Source: Archegozetes longisetosus
Taxonomy: Eukaryota > Arthropoda > Arachnida > Sarcoptiformes > Trhypochthoniidae
Assembly (NCBI GenBank): GCA_018873245.2
Contig: JAEMBT020000002.1
Coordinates: 1,804,001 to 1,868,000 of the forward strand
Length of the DNA stretch: 64,000 bases
Reading direction: 5' to 3'
This document shows positions 13,481 to 27,100 of this stretch, piece after piece. The position numbers and the translations under genes are program-made. The notes beneath the pieces were generated by a model. That model was not told the DNA's origin. It made no database searches and was given only the letters and a program-made list of their open reading frames with translations. Numbering within the stretch: position 1 is the stretch's first letter; each line of letters begins with the position of its first letter.

Positions 13481-14461
13481 ATGAACGCATACTTAAAGCG
13501 AAGTGAAACAGTTGGATGCAGAAACATGGCATTCGTTATCATTGTTCTAGTCCTATTACCATTAATCACATTCATTGATGCACAACAGAATACGGTATGA
13601 AATTATCTTTTTTCATTAAATATGATGCATTTATACAATTTGTCGACTCTCTATTCTGAACTATTTTTATCTTATTTAATTCAAGAATTGTATTATAGCC
13701 TAAGATTAAAAATAAATAATATTTGAGCAACAAATAAAATAGGAACTCATCAATTACTTCTTTTACTACAAGAACTCTATTGGACATATCGTTTATTTCA
13801 AGCTCTAAGTCGACAAAATAGTACAAAGATATGAATGTTTTAGGAGAAAAGCTTTAGAAAAATTTTACATTTAAAGCAAAAGTCAAATAAATAGTACAGA
13901 ATTTATGTAACATTACTTTCAAATTAGACTTAAAAATAGATAGAATTGAGTACTTTTTAAAAGCATATTTCTTCATATAACTTCAAGTTAGCGAAAAGGG
14001 TCATAAAAATAAATGTTTTCTTATGATATCTGTATAAAGGCTTATCTATTTTATGAAAAATGATGTAGAAGCTGGACAACGATAATAACAATCAAGTAGA
14101 TCAAAAGCGCGCAGGGTTTCTACCATCAAGAGGTCGACGATTCTGGTCTATCTTCGATTGGGACGATAGTGAGGAGAAAAGAGCAGGTTTTTTGCCTATG
14201 AGAGGACGTAAAGCAGGTTTTCTACCAATGAGAGGAAAGAAAGCGTGGGACAACTATCCTATTGACGATTATGTAGACATGGATTCGATTCTTAATGCAG
14301 ATAATGAAGTCGGATTCGGTGATGAGTTAGGTTTGGATAAACGAGCGTCATTCATGCCTATGAGGGGTAAGAAAGCGTTTCATGCGATGAGAGGCAAGAA
14401 ATCTGAGGATCACAACGCGTTGGACAAGAGAGCGCGTGCTTTTTTCGGCGCTAGAGGTTAA
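13481..14461 (+). CDS. Natalisin/tachykinin-like FxxxRamide neuropeptide precursor A (two exons)
   Basis: Preprohormone of 168 residues secreted through the regulated pathway. Exon 1 (13481-13594) encodes a signal peptide with hydrophobic core MAFVIIVLVLLPLITF and likely cleavage after FIDA (residue 34). It ends ACG|GTATGA in phase 0. Exon 2 starts at 14069 after TGTAG and runs to TAA 14459-14461; the intron is 474 nt. Six amidation cassettes follow: AGFLPSRG (53-60), AGFLPMRG (77-84 and 87-94), ASFMPMRG (131-138), AFHAMRG (141-147) and ARAFFGARG (160-168). Separators are KR, RR, RK or KK, standard prohormone convertase sites; each Gly would give the C-terminal amide. Spacers are acidic. The last peptide ends directly at the stop with no basic residues. 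FxPMR peptides fit natalisin, while FFGAR also fits tachykinin-related peptides. Predicted targets are tachykinin/natalisin-type GPCRs. The peptide exon is certain; splicing is strongly supported by phase. Confidence 0.93.
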
Positions 14462-14503
14462 TACAAAATTGTTTATAATTCAAGTTACTTTCACGACAGA
14501 TCA

Positions 14504-14509
14504 AATAAA
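14504..14509 (+). terminator. Poly(A) signal AATAAA of precursor gene A
   Basis: Canonical AATAAA 43 bp after the stop codon of gene A, giving a short 3' UTR. Confidence 0.6.
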
Positions 14510-15106
14510 GCATGATAATCTATTGTAAAAATCTATTATGGTTTCAGAAATACCTTCGAAGATATATTTCATTTTTTTCAATTATGCCAAATATTTTCAC
14601 TATTTTTCATTAAAATAAATAATATTTGACGAAAGAATTGATAACTATATTGAAAAATGATATTTAATTTATTCTCTTTTTGAAGTTTTAAAAAATGCAT
14701 TTACGTTAAATGTACTGAAATAAGCAATTTTTATGTTTTTTCGCAAATTTTCATTAGAACTTAATGTGAATTATAACTATAAATTAATAGTTAATAGCTT
14801 TCAATAACAATTATTTGTAATTCTTTTTTTGTTTGGAAGAAAACTTTATCCGCAAATAAAATATTGATTTTTAAATGAAGAAGGATTCTTAAAAGTTTAC
14901 TCTATATGAGGATACAGTAAAAGTTTTACATTCTCTTCTATAGGAATTACGATAAGTCTTAAATTCAACATTTGGTTGTTTAGAAGACTTTTGTTTAGGC
15001 TTTAAAAGTGCTCATAAGTATGTGTTACTTTAAAGGATCTCTACTTGGTTTATGAAATTTAGATTCAATTAAATAACTACATCTATAAAAACTAAGAGTA
15101 GAAACT

Positions 15107-15147
15107 ATGCAAATCATATGCAAATATGTCGCAAACTATATGCAAAG
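15107..15147 (+). promoter_or_regulatory. Cluster of POU-type octamers ATGCAAAT
   Basis: ATGCAAAT occurs at 15107-15114 and 15118-15125, with ATGCAAAG at 15140-15147, about 650 bp downstream of gene A. The octamer is the classical POU-homeodomain site, and POU factors are common in neuroendocrine cells. Single octamers are expected by chance here; the clustering is what is notable. Function is unproven. Confidence 0.25.
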
Positions 15148-18100
15148 TCGAGTATACTTACATCATAACAATTAAATTCTCATTAATTCACTTAAACAGG
15201 ATTTACATTTGAAAGCTTAAGCGAGTAAGAGATAGAAATTAGTTTTCTGAAATGATAGCTTAAAAGTTATGATAATTTTCTAGGCGAATAGTCAAATTTA
15301 ATTAAGTGCCTAAAGCGTCCGCAAAATTGTTTTCTGCTTATCTCTAATTATAAGTGTAGGTTAATTCAAATGTTATGTCAATTTCAGTTACAAAAATTAT
15401 AAATTTTCATCATTATTTTCATTCAACTCCAACAATGTTCTGCTTAAGACCACAATTTTAAGTCAAATAATATAACTTTGAAATTGGGCTCACAATTTCT
15501 GAGTTTTGAACTGGTTTCGAGATAAAAAATTGAATGAAAAAGCGCTTTATAAACAATTTATAGGTAATTTGAGATCCAATCCAATGTCATTAAGAGGTCA
15601 GAAAAAATAACACAACCAGCGACAACTAAATCTCATTTTTATTGATAAGAAATTTGATAGAAAGTAGCTTTGTTTTCCTCATTCTTATACAGAAAGCTTG
15701 GACCAAAAATCCAGCAGAGTATAAGAGCAAATAAAAAGTCATCGGCGCGTGCACAAGTAGTCAGACTTAGATATAGGAGAGTAAAGCTTAAGTTGAATTA
15801 GAAAGAGAAAAGGATATCAGTTCATAAGCTAACTATAGCTAATCTTAAGGCTCAACAATTTTAGTTTGATTGACATCTTATGGTATGAGAACTAGTGATA
15901 GTCAGAGGAAACAACAACAACTCCTTTAGGAATAAATCATTACTAGGGGCAAGTTTTTTCGTACTATTACTTGAAAACAGACTCTAAATACTAGTGAATA
16001 CTATATTTAAAGTATTTATATAAATTTATGGAGAAGTAACGTTTTTAGCAATTATGTTATACATCCACAACTTATTTCTTTGTCAACGAAATGATGGAGA
16101 ATTAAGTTTTCAATTCAAACAGATGGTAAAACAGTCAATTTTTTAGAATGACTTAATTATTTTAATCAGAATTTCCATTAAGAAAGTTGTGAGTTTTAAT
16201 CGAAAAAAGTTTCTAATGAAAAACTGAGCTAAATCCTAATTTGGAAAAGTTTTTAGAATAATTAACAGCTAAAGGGCTGAATCAAAAACAGGAATACATG
16301 GATCATTCCATAAAAGCTACCAATTATACAATTCTTACGATAAACAATTTGTCACATATTAAAGAAATGTGAAGTAAACAGCTTTATAAGCAATGAGTAA
16401 AAACTAATGCCTTAACTGAAATTGAAATGAAAAACATATTATCCCATACATATCATAAAAAATAATTGAAAACTTTGACGTGAGCCATATTATTGTTGAA
16501 CTCAATATTAATGGTAACTATCAGGTTTTGCACGCAAATGCAACACCATTGCATTGATAATAAAATATCATTTTTGCTATTAATACACTCAAGAATTGGT
16601 TTCATCATGTAATGAAAAGAAGAATATTTAGTAATGTTTTATGGACTTTTAATTGAAATTTGATCGAGTCAGATATTGTGGCCTATTTCTATACTTATTT
16701 GTAATATAGCTCTGTAAAGTTTTCGATCTATAATAGAACTGTCATAAAGTGTTGACAACTAATAAATGGCAGGCTTTTGCGTCATGAGAGACTTGTTGAA
16801 CAGTAAAAAATCATTTCTCATAAATATGACATAGAAATTCGTACATTTTTACGAGTCAATCATTTGTAACTAACTTGAAAATCAATATGAAAAAGTCATT
16901 AAGATATAGACTATAAAAACTATTCAAATTATCTCTTGCTTCAAATTAAATATCGAATCCAGTATTGATTTATGAAAATAATTTAATATAAACTATGATT
17001 ACTTAATACTTTTACTCAAAACTAAAAACTTTTGCTTCAAATATAAGGCAAAATATTCATAACATAAATCCTACAGAAGCTTATGGTTAGAAAGTCATTA
17101 CTAGAGCGCGTATCATATGGCATAAAAGGCTTTCTTTTACTTAAGTTTGGCGAAAACATGACTTAATTATTATTAGTTTTGCCCATGAAAGCACTTTTTC
17201 TCATACTATGGTTCGTTAATTATTACTAACTTTAGTTTTCAAACTAGGAGTACGTATTATTAAACAAAACATAGGTAGGAGAATAAGGTCATAACTTTAG
17301 TCTTTCGTCAATTGTTATCATAAAAGTATAGGAAAAATGAGTAAATATAAGGAAACGAGACAAGAGTAAATAAATGGATTTTTTCTGGTTTTCTACTCTT
17401 GATACTTTATGTTTCGGAAAAGAGGACACTTTTTCGTTAGTTAACAAACTAGGAAAACCAAATCTTTCTAACGATAACAATTGGATAATTGAACTGAACA
17501 ACTAGTTATCTCTTACGCTGTTTTTAGCCTTAAAATAATCTATTTTCAATGTCAGTGACGCAAAACAGTTTTTATTGCAATTTTTGAGTTACTATACGAA
17601 AATTAAGGTCGAGTCAAGATGAACAGTTTCGCAAGTGTTTCTAACTCAATTTAATGTCTTTCAACACTAATTCTGACTAAATCTTATATGAAATGAGGAA
17701 AATTCATTTATATTCAGTTTAAACAAATATAAGGAGTGAATAAGAGTGTCAAAAATTAATAAACATTTAATTAAAGGTTTTAATGTATTTCGCAACACGA
17801 GTCAATTGTGAAACACAGTAAATGTATTTGTGTCCAAAAAAGCGAATGTTCAAGCATTTATAATTAGTATTAAGCAAAAATTTCAATCAATATCTACTTT
17901 ATATTAGAGTAAAATAAGCAAAATCGTTAAGTTTATTATTTATAATGCCATTCAAAGTGTTGTTTATTGTGAATAGATTTGTTTCTAATTCCGATTGACA
18001 AGGAATCGAGTGAAGTATTACAGAGTTATGTATCTGTATTTAGTTTTGCTCATTATTTTATTAGCTTTGAGTCGCGAATGAAATTTTACTAAAATTGACA

Positions 18101-21100
18101 ACAATCATCGCAATCACGTTCACAATTGAATTTGACTGATTTAACTCAAATTTATTTAGTATTTAGTTTTGAAAGACTCAATAAAGTATTTCTAGTGCGA
18201 GTCACTCACAACGATTTGATACATTTTGCATAAAAAGCTAAACACAAAATAAAGTTTTGCATAGTTCTTTCTCAATTAATACTCAGCTATTTCGAAATAA
18301 ATTGGATGCCTTTTTCAGAAAGTTAATGATCTATTTCCTCGATAATTGAGAGGAATAAAAGGATTTAAGCCTATACTAAAGTGGTTTTCAAATTTTTTTT
18401 CTAAATGTTAAATTACTGCTCATTAGCTCTAAAAGCATTTCGACATAAAGCGTGGAAATAAGTTAAAGTTGGAAAAAAATTGTGTGAACTAACTATTTGA
18501 TATGTTGCGAACAAGTTATAAAAATTAATAACTCGGAAATGAGTCAAACATGTTTTGTTGATAAAGAAACCTTCTCGGAATCAACAAATATATAATTTCT
18601 CAATTTTGATGACAAATCAAAGTGGTTTTCAAGAATATTCATAGAGGTTAAGAACTATGGATTAGAGCATAGTTTTTTACCTTCCGTTTAAGCCGTCAAT
18701 CAAAATAGATATAAAAGTCATCAGATAAGAGAAATAAACAAAAAATTTTTACCATTGAAGAGTTATAATTTTCACAACATGTGCATTGAAATAACAAAAA
18801 ATTTTGGCGTGAAATATTCAAATTGTGGTTAACTAAAATTCTAACAGAGATTACAGAGATTACAGTAATTATAGAAATAAAGTTCTAAACTAATGAATAA
18901 CTGAAATTTAATGTCAAAATTTAGTGTCAAAACTGGCTCTGCATTGTTGTTAAACATGCTCACAAGTGATTTGAGTTAATATAAAATAACACTGGTTATT
19001 ACTGCTAAGCATGCTTCTTATCAATATAGAGCCAGCTTGATATCAAGGTCTTTTACTAACTTTAACCTATAGGAAGACGCATACATTAACTTGTATTTGT
19101 CTAACCTGAAGCTAATTAAAAATTATGGACAATTTCAAGGGTAAGAAGTAATATCTAAGAAATAAAGAGTCATATTTTTCTGGTCTTGTTATCTAATAAA
19201 AAAATTATTACAGTTTTGGGATACAGAGAAGAAGAGAGTTTTCATTACTTTTATACACATAAATATTATGAGAACAGGCATCAAAGATCATGTTTAGTAT
19301 GCTTTCGAAAAAAAATCAAATAGAACTAAGAACAGGAATCGGATAAGAATACAAGTCAAGAATAACGAAGAGATGTTAATAGAAACAAGTATCCTTAGTA
19401 TAAATCGGGAGTAAGGGATCAAATGTGGCTTGTTTAGGAAACTCTCACCGACTCATAATTATTTTCCTTTGAGACTAACAAAAAACTGTTCAAACATAAC
19501 AGTAAATAAAATGAAATTAAGAGTAAGTTTTTTCTTCTTGTTATGGTGTAGTGATCAATGAGAGTGAGTGCTACTTAATAATGAAGAACATTATTCTTAT
19601 TGAAGAGCGTAGGATTAAGTTACGCATGAGCTCGAGCTGGGTCAGGCTCGGGATGCTGAACTTAGTCTTACTACCGATTTTTATGAAAGTCTCGTGATAT
19701 GTAACTTTTTATTTGAATACGAACCGTGAATGTTTTGTAATCCATTTTTAAGCAATATTTTTTTGTCACGCTAAACTACCTTAAATTCTATCAACGTATA
19801 TACACGAATTTACAAAATAGATCCTTAATTTTCTCTTTGATCAAGGTTGTTGTTAAAATTGCTATCATTTTTGGTATTAATTTATCTTACTTTCCATCAC
19901 TTAAGTTAAGTTTTCAAGTCTACATCTATACTTAAGTGATCAAAATTCTAAAGTTATGTAAACTAAGTTTGATGACAGTCATATGATGTGGCGTTTGAAC
20001 AAATTTTATCAATTAAACTTATATTTTCAGAAAGCATAGACTAGGAATAAAACTTTCACAAAAACATACGAATACCTATACATTATATAGGTTTTTCAAC
20101 TCTAAAAAGCCATTTATAAGTCATTTACAGTTTACATTATATTTTTGCTTTACATTTGATGAATAGGAATAAAATCATTACTAATATTGCCATTTGTTCT
20201 AATTGCAATTCCTAAGAATCGGATAGTTATTACTCAGTTTTACTCTTTTGTTAATTAGGCATGAAATGAGAAACTTTATTACTTCTAATTAATTTGATTT
20301 GATAGCAATATCCAGTAATCCAAAGACTCATACTATTGATTTCTCTCCTCTCGAGCAGCAATTTCGAAACCGATGCTGAATCTGAACCTTACATCACTTA
20401 CGATAATATTATTGTTGACAAATTCTCGAATAACTAAAAATAAACAAATTTTAAGCATAAAGTATACAGATTTGTATTTTTGTTACCGACGTTCAATGAG
20501 AAACTTGAATAACTTTCTACAAAGAATATAAGTGCGGTTTCCAGTTAATTATGATTTTGTTAAATTGAACTATACTCCTTAAATTCATTCATAATACAAC
20601 GTCTGGATATTTATGATATCTATTATTGTCAACTATTGTATTTTCACATCAATGTTCATATCAGAACAGTGAAAGTTGAAGTTCAATAAACAGAAATAAG
20701 AAGATAATGTAGTTGAGCTAAAAATTTGTTCAGTAATACTTCAGTATAGTGAACCTATTTATAATAATGGTACCAGTCCGGTCCCGGCATAAATCAAATT
20801 CAATTAAGTTAAGAAGAACTTCACAATGAATTCTCGAAGATGTGATTAAAAATTGATGTCCCAATAGTAGGATACAGTACCACATTATAGTGAGATTAGA
20901 TTTCAAGAAGAAATGATATACTTGCGTGGATCAAATTTTACTAGAAACACAGCTATTTTCTCAAAAATGTTTTTCCACATTATTATTGGGCATTCAGACC
21001 GTTAACATTCTGAAGATCTCCTAAGATTTACTAATATTTATTCTACTCAGGAAACGAATTAGTGAAAATCTCAAACAAATAGTGAAGCTCCTAATAGTAA

Positions 21101-24100
21101 ATGAGTAATTTGGCCTCCAACGGTTCACTGCATCGAGATATTACTGTATAATTGAATGATTAATTGGCGAGGTCTGGAGCAATCATTCATTTAAGTGAAT
21201 CTATTGCATAATATAATAGACGTAAATATTTAATAATTTAGTATTTTTAATATGCTATAGACATAATTGTAAAAACCTTTCAGTCTGGAGGCTTCGAAGC
21301 TGTCGTTTTTATCGAACTTTTATTTTTTATGTTCTATCAACTAATATTTAACAAGATTTAGGTCTAGCTCATAGAAATGAGAAGTTCTCAAAGTTTTGAT
21401 TACTATTGAAGGACAATATTTTCTCACTTGTCTTTAGAAACATTAAATCAATTATTTTCATTTCTAGGATTTAACGCATTGTATCGATATTTTTAAAACA
21501 ACACTTTTAAAAAGTACTCTCATTTAATAAAAAAATGTAATGATAGAATGTTTTCGCTAAGAGACTTTACATTGAAACTATTAATTAGACTTTATTTTCT
21601 TCTAAAGAGAAGAGAATACGCACTGGCTAGAAATTGGTTCAAACAAATCAATTATTTTCCTGCATAACTATCTATACAAGTGTTTGCATAAACTTACGAT
21701 TGAACTCCTTGTGATTAAATGCTATATAAATGTGACTTAGTTTAATAGGTTGTTTGTGAATTAAAAGCGTAAATAAAATTGATTAATGCCTCATTGTCTT
21801 GAACTTTTATGAAAATTGAATCAGTCAAAATTGCTTCTACTTACTTATTATATTACAAAACAGTATTGTCCTAACTATAACTCAATAGAATTATTTTTTA
21901 TCGATTGAATGAATTTAGTAATTTTGTACTGAAATGAACCTTCATTCAAAGCCTTTGTTGAGAAGAAGACTTGTTTTCAATAGAAAAAATTTTATTCTTT
22001 ATTCCTTTGAAAAAATGCGATAATATTTACTTAAAAAATAACTGAAATAAATTCTGAAAAATGAATTTTTCATAAGGGGTCGGAAAAATAAGTCTGAAAT
22101 CAAGGAAACTGTCTAATATGAGCTCAATATACAGATCTCTCACAACAATGAAGATAAAAATATACCTAATTTTCTCTAATATTACTCTGATAAAATTGCA
22201 ATCGCTTCAAATTGAGTTTAGAATTCATAACAAGCTCAAATCTAACCGAGAAGCTCAGAAATTATTATCTCGAATGCGGCGTTTTTCAGGACAGACTTTA
22301 CACATAAATTACTGACTATAAAACAGGAGAAATGCATTACATAATTAAATATGTGTTTAATTTGAGATTAAGTGATTGAAGAAGGGTAGAGTGATAGTTT
22401 TTATATGATTGAGTTATGTAGTTGTTTCAGAAGTGCATCCAAATGCAGATTAACTCGAGAGAGTTTTTTGTGAATAGCTTTTCAATTAATTTTGTTGCAT
22501 TCATACGAAAAGCGAGTTTTTCATCATTTAAGTGAAGCTATCTGAATAACTTTCGAACTAAGTATTCTTTAATTCTGTACTATTCTTATTGATTGAGGCG
22601 CTTTTCAAAAGTTATATAAACAAAAGAAAAGTCTTTTATGAATAAATGAATGAAAGTCAATTATTTGTAATGAAATAAATCGAAATACAACCAATTTAAA
22701 AAAATCTTATTGCTCTAACAAAGGATTACATAATAAGAATATTTTATTAAGTTTGTTCGTGTCTTGAAATCACCGCTGACTCGAAATCACGAATGACTCT
22801 ATTATAAAGTAAGTCGATAAAAGTGATAGAATTTTTTACTATAACTAAACTGCAACTCAAGCGCTTTGTTTGCATTTTCTATGATTAAGAGCTTTTCTCT
22901 TTGTTCTTATTATTTCTCTTACTTTTTGAACATATTCTCTACATAAGTGTTTGGATAAAAATGAGAACTTGTTTTCCAACTCTAATCTTAAACTTAACTT
23001 ACTCTTGAAGTTGAAGGTTTTTCTCTTCTGAAAAAAATAATTGCTTTCTCTCTAATTGGAAACAGAGTTCGTATTATTAAGTTATGAACAGTTTTACGCA
23101 TTTATTGACTGTTCTGATGAATGAATTTTCTTACAATACACATACGCTGTTGTATAACAGGAAAAACAAAATTATTAATTTTAAAAAAAGTCACGAATGA
23201 TAAGAATATTATAATTTTAGGACTTCTGTTAACATTTCCGTTCATTTCCTCTCATCTATCACTAGATTAAAAATGAACTCAAATATTAATCAATTGTACA
23301 AATATTCAGAAATATTTGTCATTCATGTCAAGTAATACTTATTTGATAATAAAAATTCAGAATGAAATTATTTGAACGCATATTACTTTTATAGAAAATA
23401 AACTTTGAGCCAATCAAAAGTGCATTAGATATCCATTTGAAAGTCTAATTACTTGTCCTCCTTTGTGTTCAACTACAGAATATATCGATTTCGAGGAACT
23501 AGAATAACAAATATTCTGAATAATTAATTCTAGATGGTCTCATAAATATCAAACAAAGGATTTAGTGTTGTAATTTTTAGATTGTTAAGTACAACAATTA
23601 GCTTAAGGGACAATAAAAACCATGTACTAGAATCGTAGCTATCATAGAAAACTGTTTGTAAAAAATTCGACAGTAATCATTTTATGTAAATAATTTATGT
23701 AATTACTTTTAAGAAGTCAACCTAAAGTTGGTCAGATATCCGAATGAGATATTTGCTAAAGTAAGCTAATTTATAATTAGTTTTTGTGTAAATTAAAAAA
23801 ATGAATCCGTATTTAAAATATACAAATAAAATCATAGAAGTAATAGTTTAAAAGATGATAGAAAACAACTTTCTATTTATTTATGATCATTCACTCTAAC
23901 TATTTCTACTGTAAAAGGATCTTAGTCTAGAGGTAAAGTTATTCCAGTGTTTAAAAATGCAGATGACTTCTAACGAACAATTTTTATTCAAAAATATTTT
24001 GCCTGTCTGAACAAGGGTTTTAAGATAAAAATGTGAAATAAGTTTCATAAAATTTCAAGATATCGAATGAGAGGTGCTCACAAATTTTTATTATTCTCTC

Positions 24101-27100
24101 TAAGCTAAAAATGTGGTCTTTATTTTCAATTTAAAGCTATCCCTAAGTTGAATTTATTTAAAATCATATCCTAATTGGTTTCTTTTCTTTTGATTCACTT
24201 TAAAAATAGTACAGAAGATTTTATTAGATACGCAAAATAAAAATGTCATAAAGGTAACAATATTTTAGGTTAACCTATACATATATTTAATAGAATTTGC
24301 TCAATATCTTACCCTTCGAAAAATCAGACGTACCAGATTTATTTCCTTCACGAATCCATTAATCTGAGTCTTCTCAAAATATATAGATTTATGTCTATAC
24401 CTTTCAAGTAAGTGCTCAAAACAGAACTATGTCTTTTAACTAAAATGAGAAAAATCCGTTCTTTTCAAATCTTAAAATACAAAGAATCAATTCAGATAAG
24501 AAAGAAAAATATCGAAACGTATGACCGAATTTCAATCCTTTAAGAACTAAATATGGATTTTGTGTTTGAGAAATAAGTTCTCATTGATTTTTGTCTTCTT
24601 CAAATACTTCAGTATCTGACCTAGCAACTTACACATTGCTCAACCTATAGATATACATTTTTCTTGGTTTTGCAAATTTTTTTTAAGCCTTTAAGCTTTC
24701 GTTAAATGACTTGATAGCGCTCTCATAGAAGTAATTCTGCTTTATTCCAAAAATCTCTCTGATTTTCATCAAAAGCTAATTCAAGATAAACAAGAAATAT
24801 AAAAGTTTATAATTCTCAAAATAGAATTTTTTAGCGCGCAAAAATTTTGAAAAACTTCTTATATCAAAGCAAACAATAATTAAATAGCTAAATTTTTTCG
24901 TGTTTATAAAAAGTTAGGAATATTAGTCAGGCTTGTAATATTTAGTGGAAAATATAAAATTTTGTATCAACCAATTTTTCCTTCAGAATCCCAAGAATTT
25001 TCTATGTTTTGTATTATACCTCGAAAAGTGATTCACTGGAAAATCGAGAATTTTGATAAGATTAAGAGCTGCTTTAGAATCATATTAAATTCTTGAACAG
25101 AAATTAGAATATTCCGCGTAAAAATCTCTCTAGAATTCTGTGAACATAAGAATTTTTCGATTGACATAAGGATAATTAGCTTTGAGTTGAAATGTGGTCA
25201 TTGATCTCACATTGAAAGCCACAATGACTTAGTTTGAATGTTATACTAGTAGTTAAGTATGCACTAAGATTTCATATAGTAGATAATTCTATTACTTTTG
25301 GCACAAGTCAGAAAACTTTCTTGAGGAAAAAGCCGCGATTAGAGTGTAAATAGCTAGAAGTCAAGGCTTCTCTATATTCATCTGTTTTCCCAAAATAGCA
25401 ATGAATTAATGAACAGAAATTAAGATACATAAAAGTTCTTTATGACATTTTCATAATATTCTACAATATTTGTCAATGTTTACATTCTTGTTCACACAAA
25501 ATACCACTACTTTAGACATAGATCACCAACTGGTGGTTTGTTTGAGCGTTTTTTATACTCAGATATTTCTAAACAGATAAATGATTCTCAGAAGTTTTCT
25601 AAATAAATTTCAAGTCTTTCTAAAGAATAATCTCCCAATTTTTAAGCAAATGCGATTATGAAACGAATGAAATTTGTCTTTGTTTTTGACCGATTTCTAT
25701 ATTTAGAGAAACTATGTTGATCGAAATTTAAATCAGCACGTATTACAAGATTATTTTGAACTTTGCCTAAAGAAATGATAAATCTAGACTGATTTTGAAA
25801 TTGACCAAATTTTTCTTATACTCCATGAATTAAGCTCAATGTTCTCAGAATTTTTTACTGAATCTTTCAAACAGTTTGCAATATAGACACCGAGGCAATC
25901 AAACTTATCAAAAGTACGGCTCGTAAAAATTAGAGTTTCATTATTCCCATATATACGAGTCTAACTATTCTGTATTGCGTGTACCGATGCTGTAAACCAA
26001 TTTGGCTAGACTTTATTTTATAGTTAACAATTTTTGACATGTTAGACACCATTCAATACCACATAAAATTTGTTATCTTTAATGACTTTCACTTAATGTA
26101 TGTGAAAGCTCGCCTCATATTCATACGAATTTGTAACTATATCATATTTTGAAATATACTAGTGTATATAATACTCCATTAGAATTGGGTTCTGAGTCAT
26201 TAAGCCTCATGTTTTACCTAAATCTCTAAAATAATTTCTACTCAGAAATGGAGTCCGGGGCCTGAGCTACTAATAAATATAAATTAATTAATCAATTAAA
26301 ATAAAAAAAGCGTGAAGTTTTCAAACTTATCTCTGTTTTTGAGATAAAAAGTGTTGAAAAGATTTTAGAAAATTATTAGGCTAGAAAGGCTAGACCCAGA
26401 ACCCAGTTCTAATAGAGTACTATAAAATGATATATTTGAAATGTTGACTGATTCTGCTCTAATAAGAAATTTTACAAATTCATACAAATTTGGGACAAGC
26501 TTTCTATTAGTTTACTTATTCATACTCTTAATGAAACTTATATGAAAATTATTTGTATAATAATTTCTTTGTTGTGTTTTTCTCTCCAAATAAATTGTAA
26601 ACATTTCTGAGAAAAAGTTATTTTTATTTATGTTATATAATTGACTTCGGAATTACATCATTAATTCAAACTCGTGTCTTAACTCTAAAGGTATTTACTA
26701 AAAATAGGCATAATTTGAATGTCGACAAACTATTAGTCTAATGGTCGAAAGGTATATCAATTAAGAACAACTAATCGAAGATTTCTACACTTATAACCTA
26801 AGATATAATAGAGGTTAATTTTCTTGTTAAGAATGATTTTAAGCTAAATTTATTTTTATTTTTGAAATGAAAAACCATTAATAAAATTTTTGTACCAATA
26901 GAAATTAATTCATTACCACAAAATAAGACTACATTAAGCCTATTAGAGCTAATTATAAGAATTTATAAAAGACTTAATCCATATTTCAAAATAAATTATA
27001 AAATTTTTTCAAGAATAAAATTCTATGATTCTCTATAAAATGGCATTTTCAATTTTGTTCAATTGATTCACGAATAAAATGTAGGAAATACTTAGATTAA

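Noticed and set aside
15574..15609. Short frame ending PMSLRGQKK-stop downstream of gene A
   Set aside because: It looks like an amidation cassette, but it lacks the Phe, has Gln before KK, and has no supporting exon.
22118..22315. 65-codon plus-strand frame
   Set aside because: Low-information composition without signal peptide, motif or splice context.
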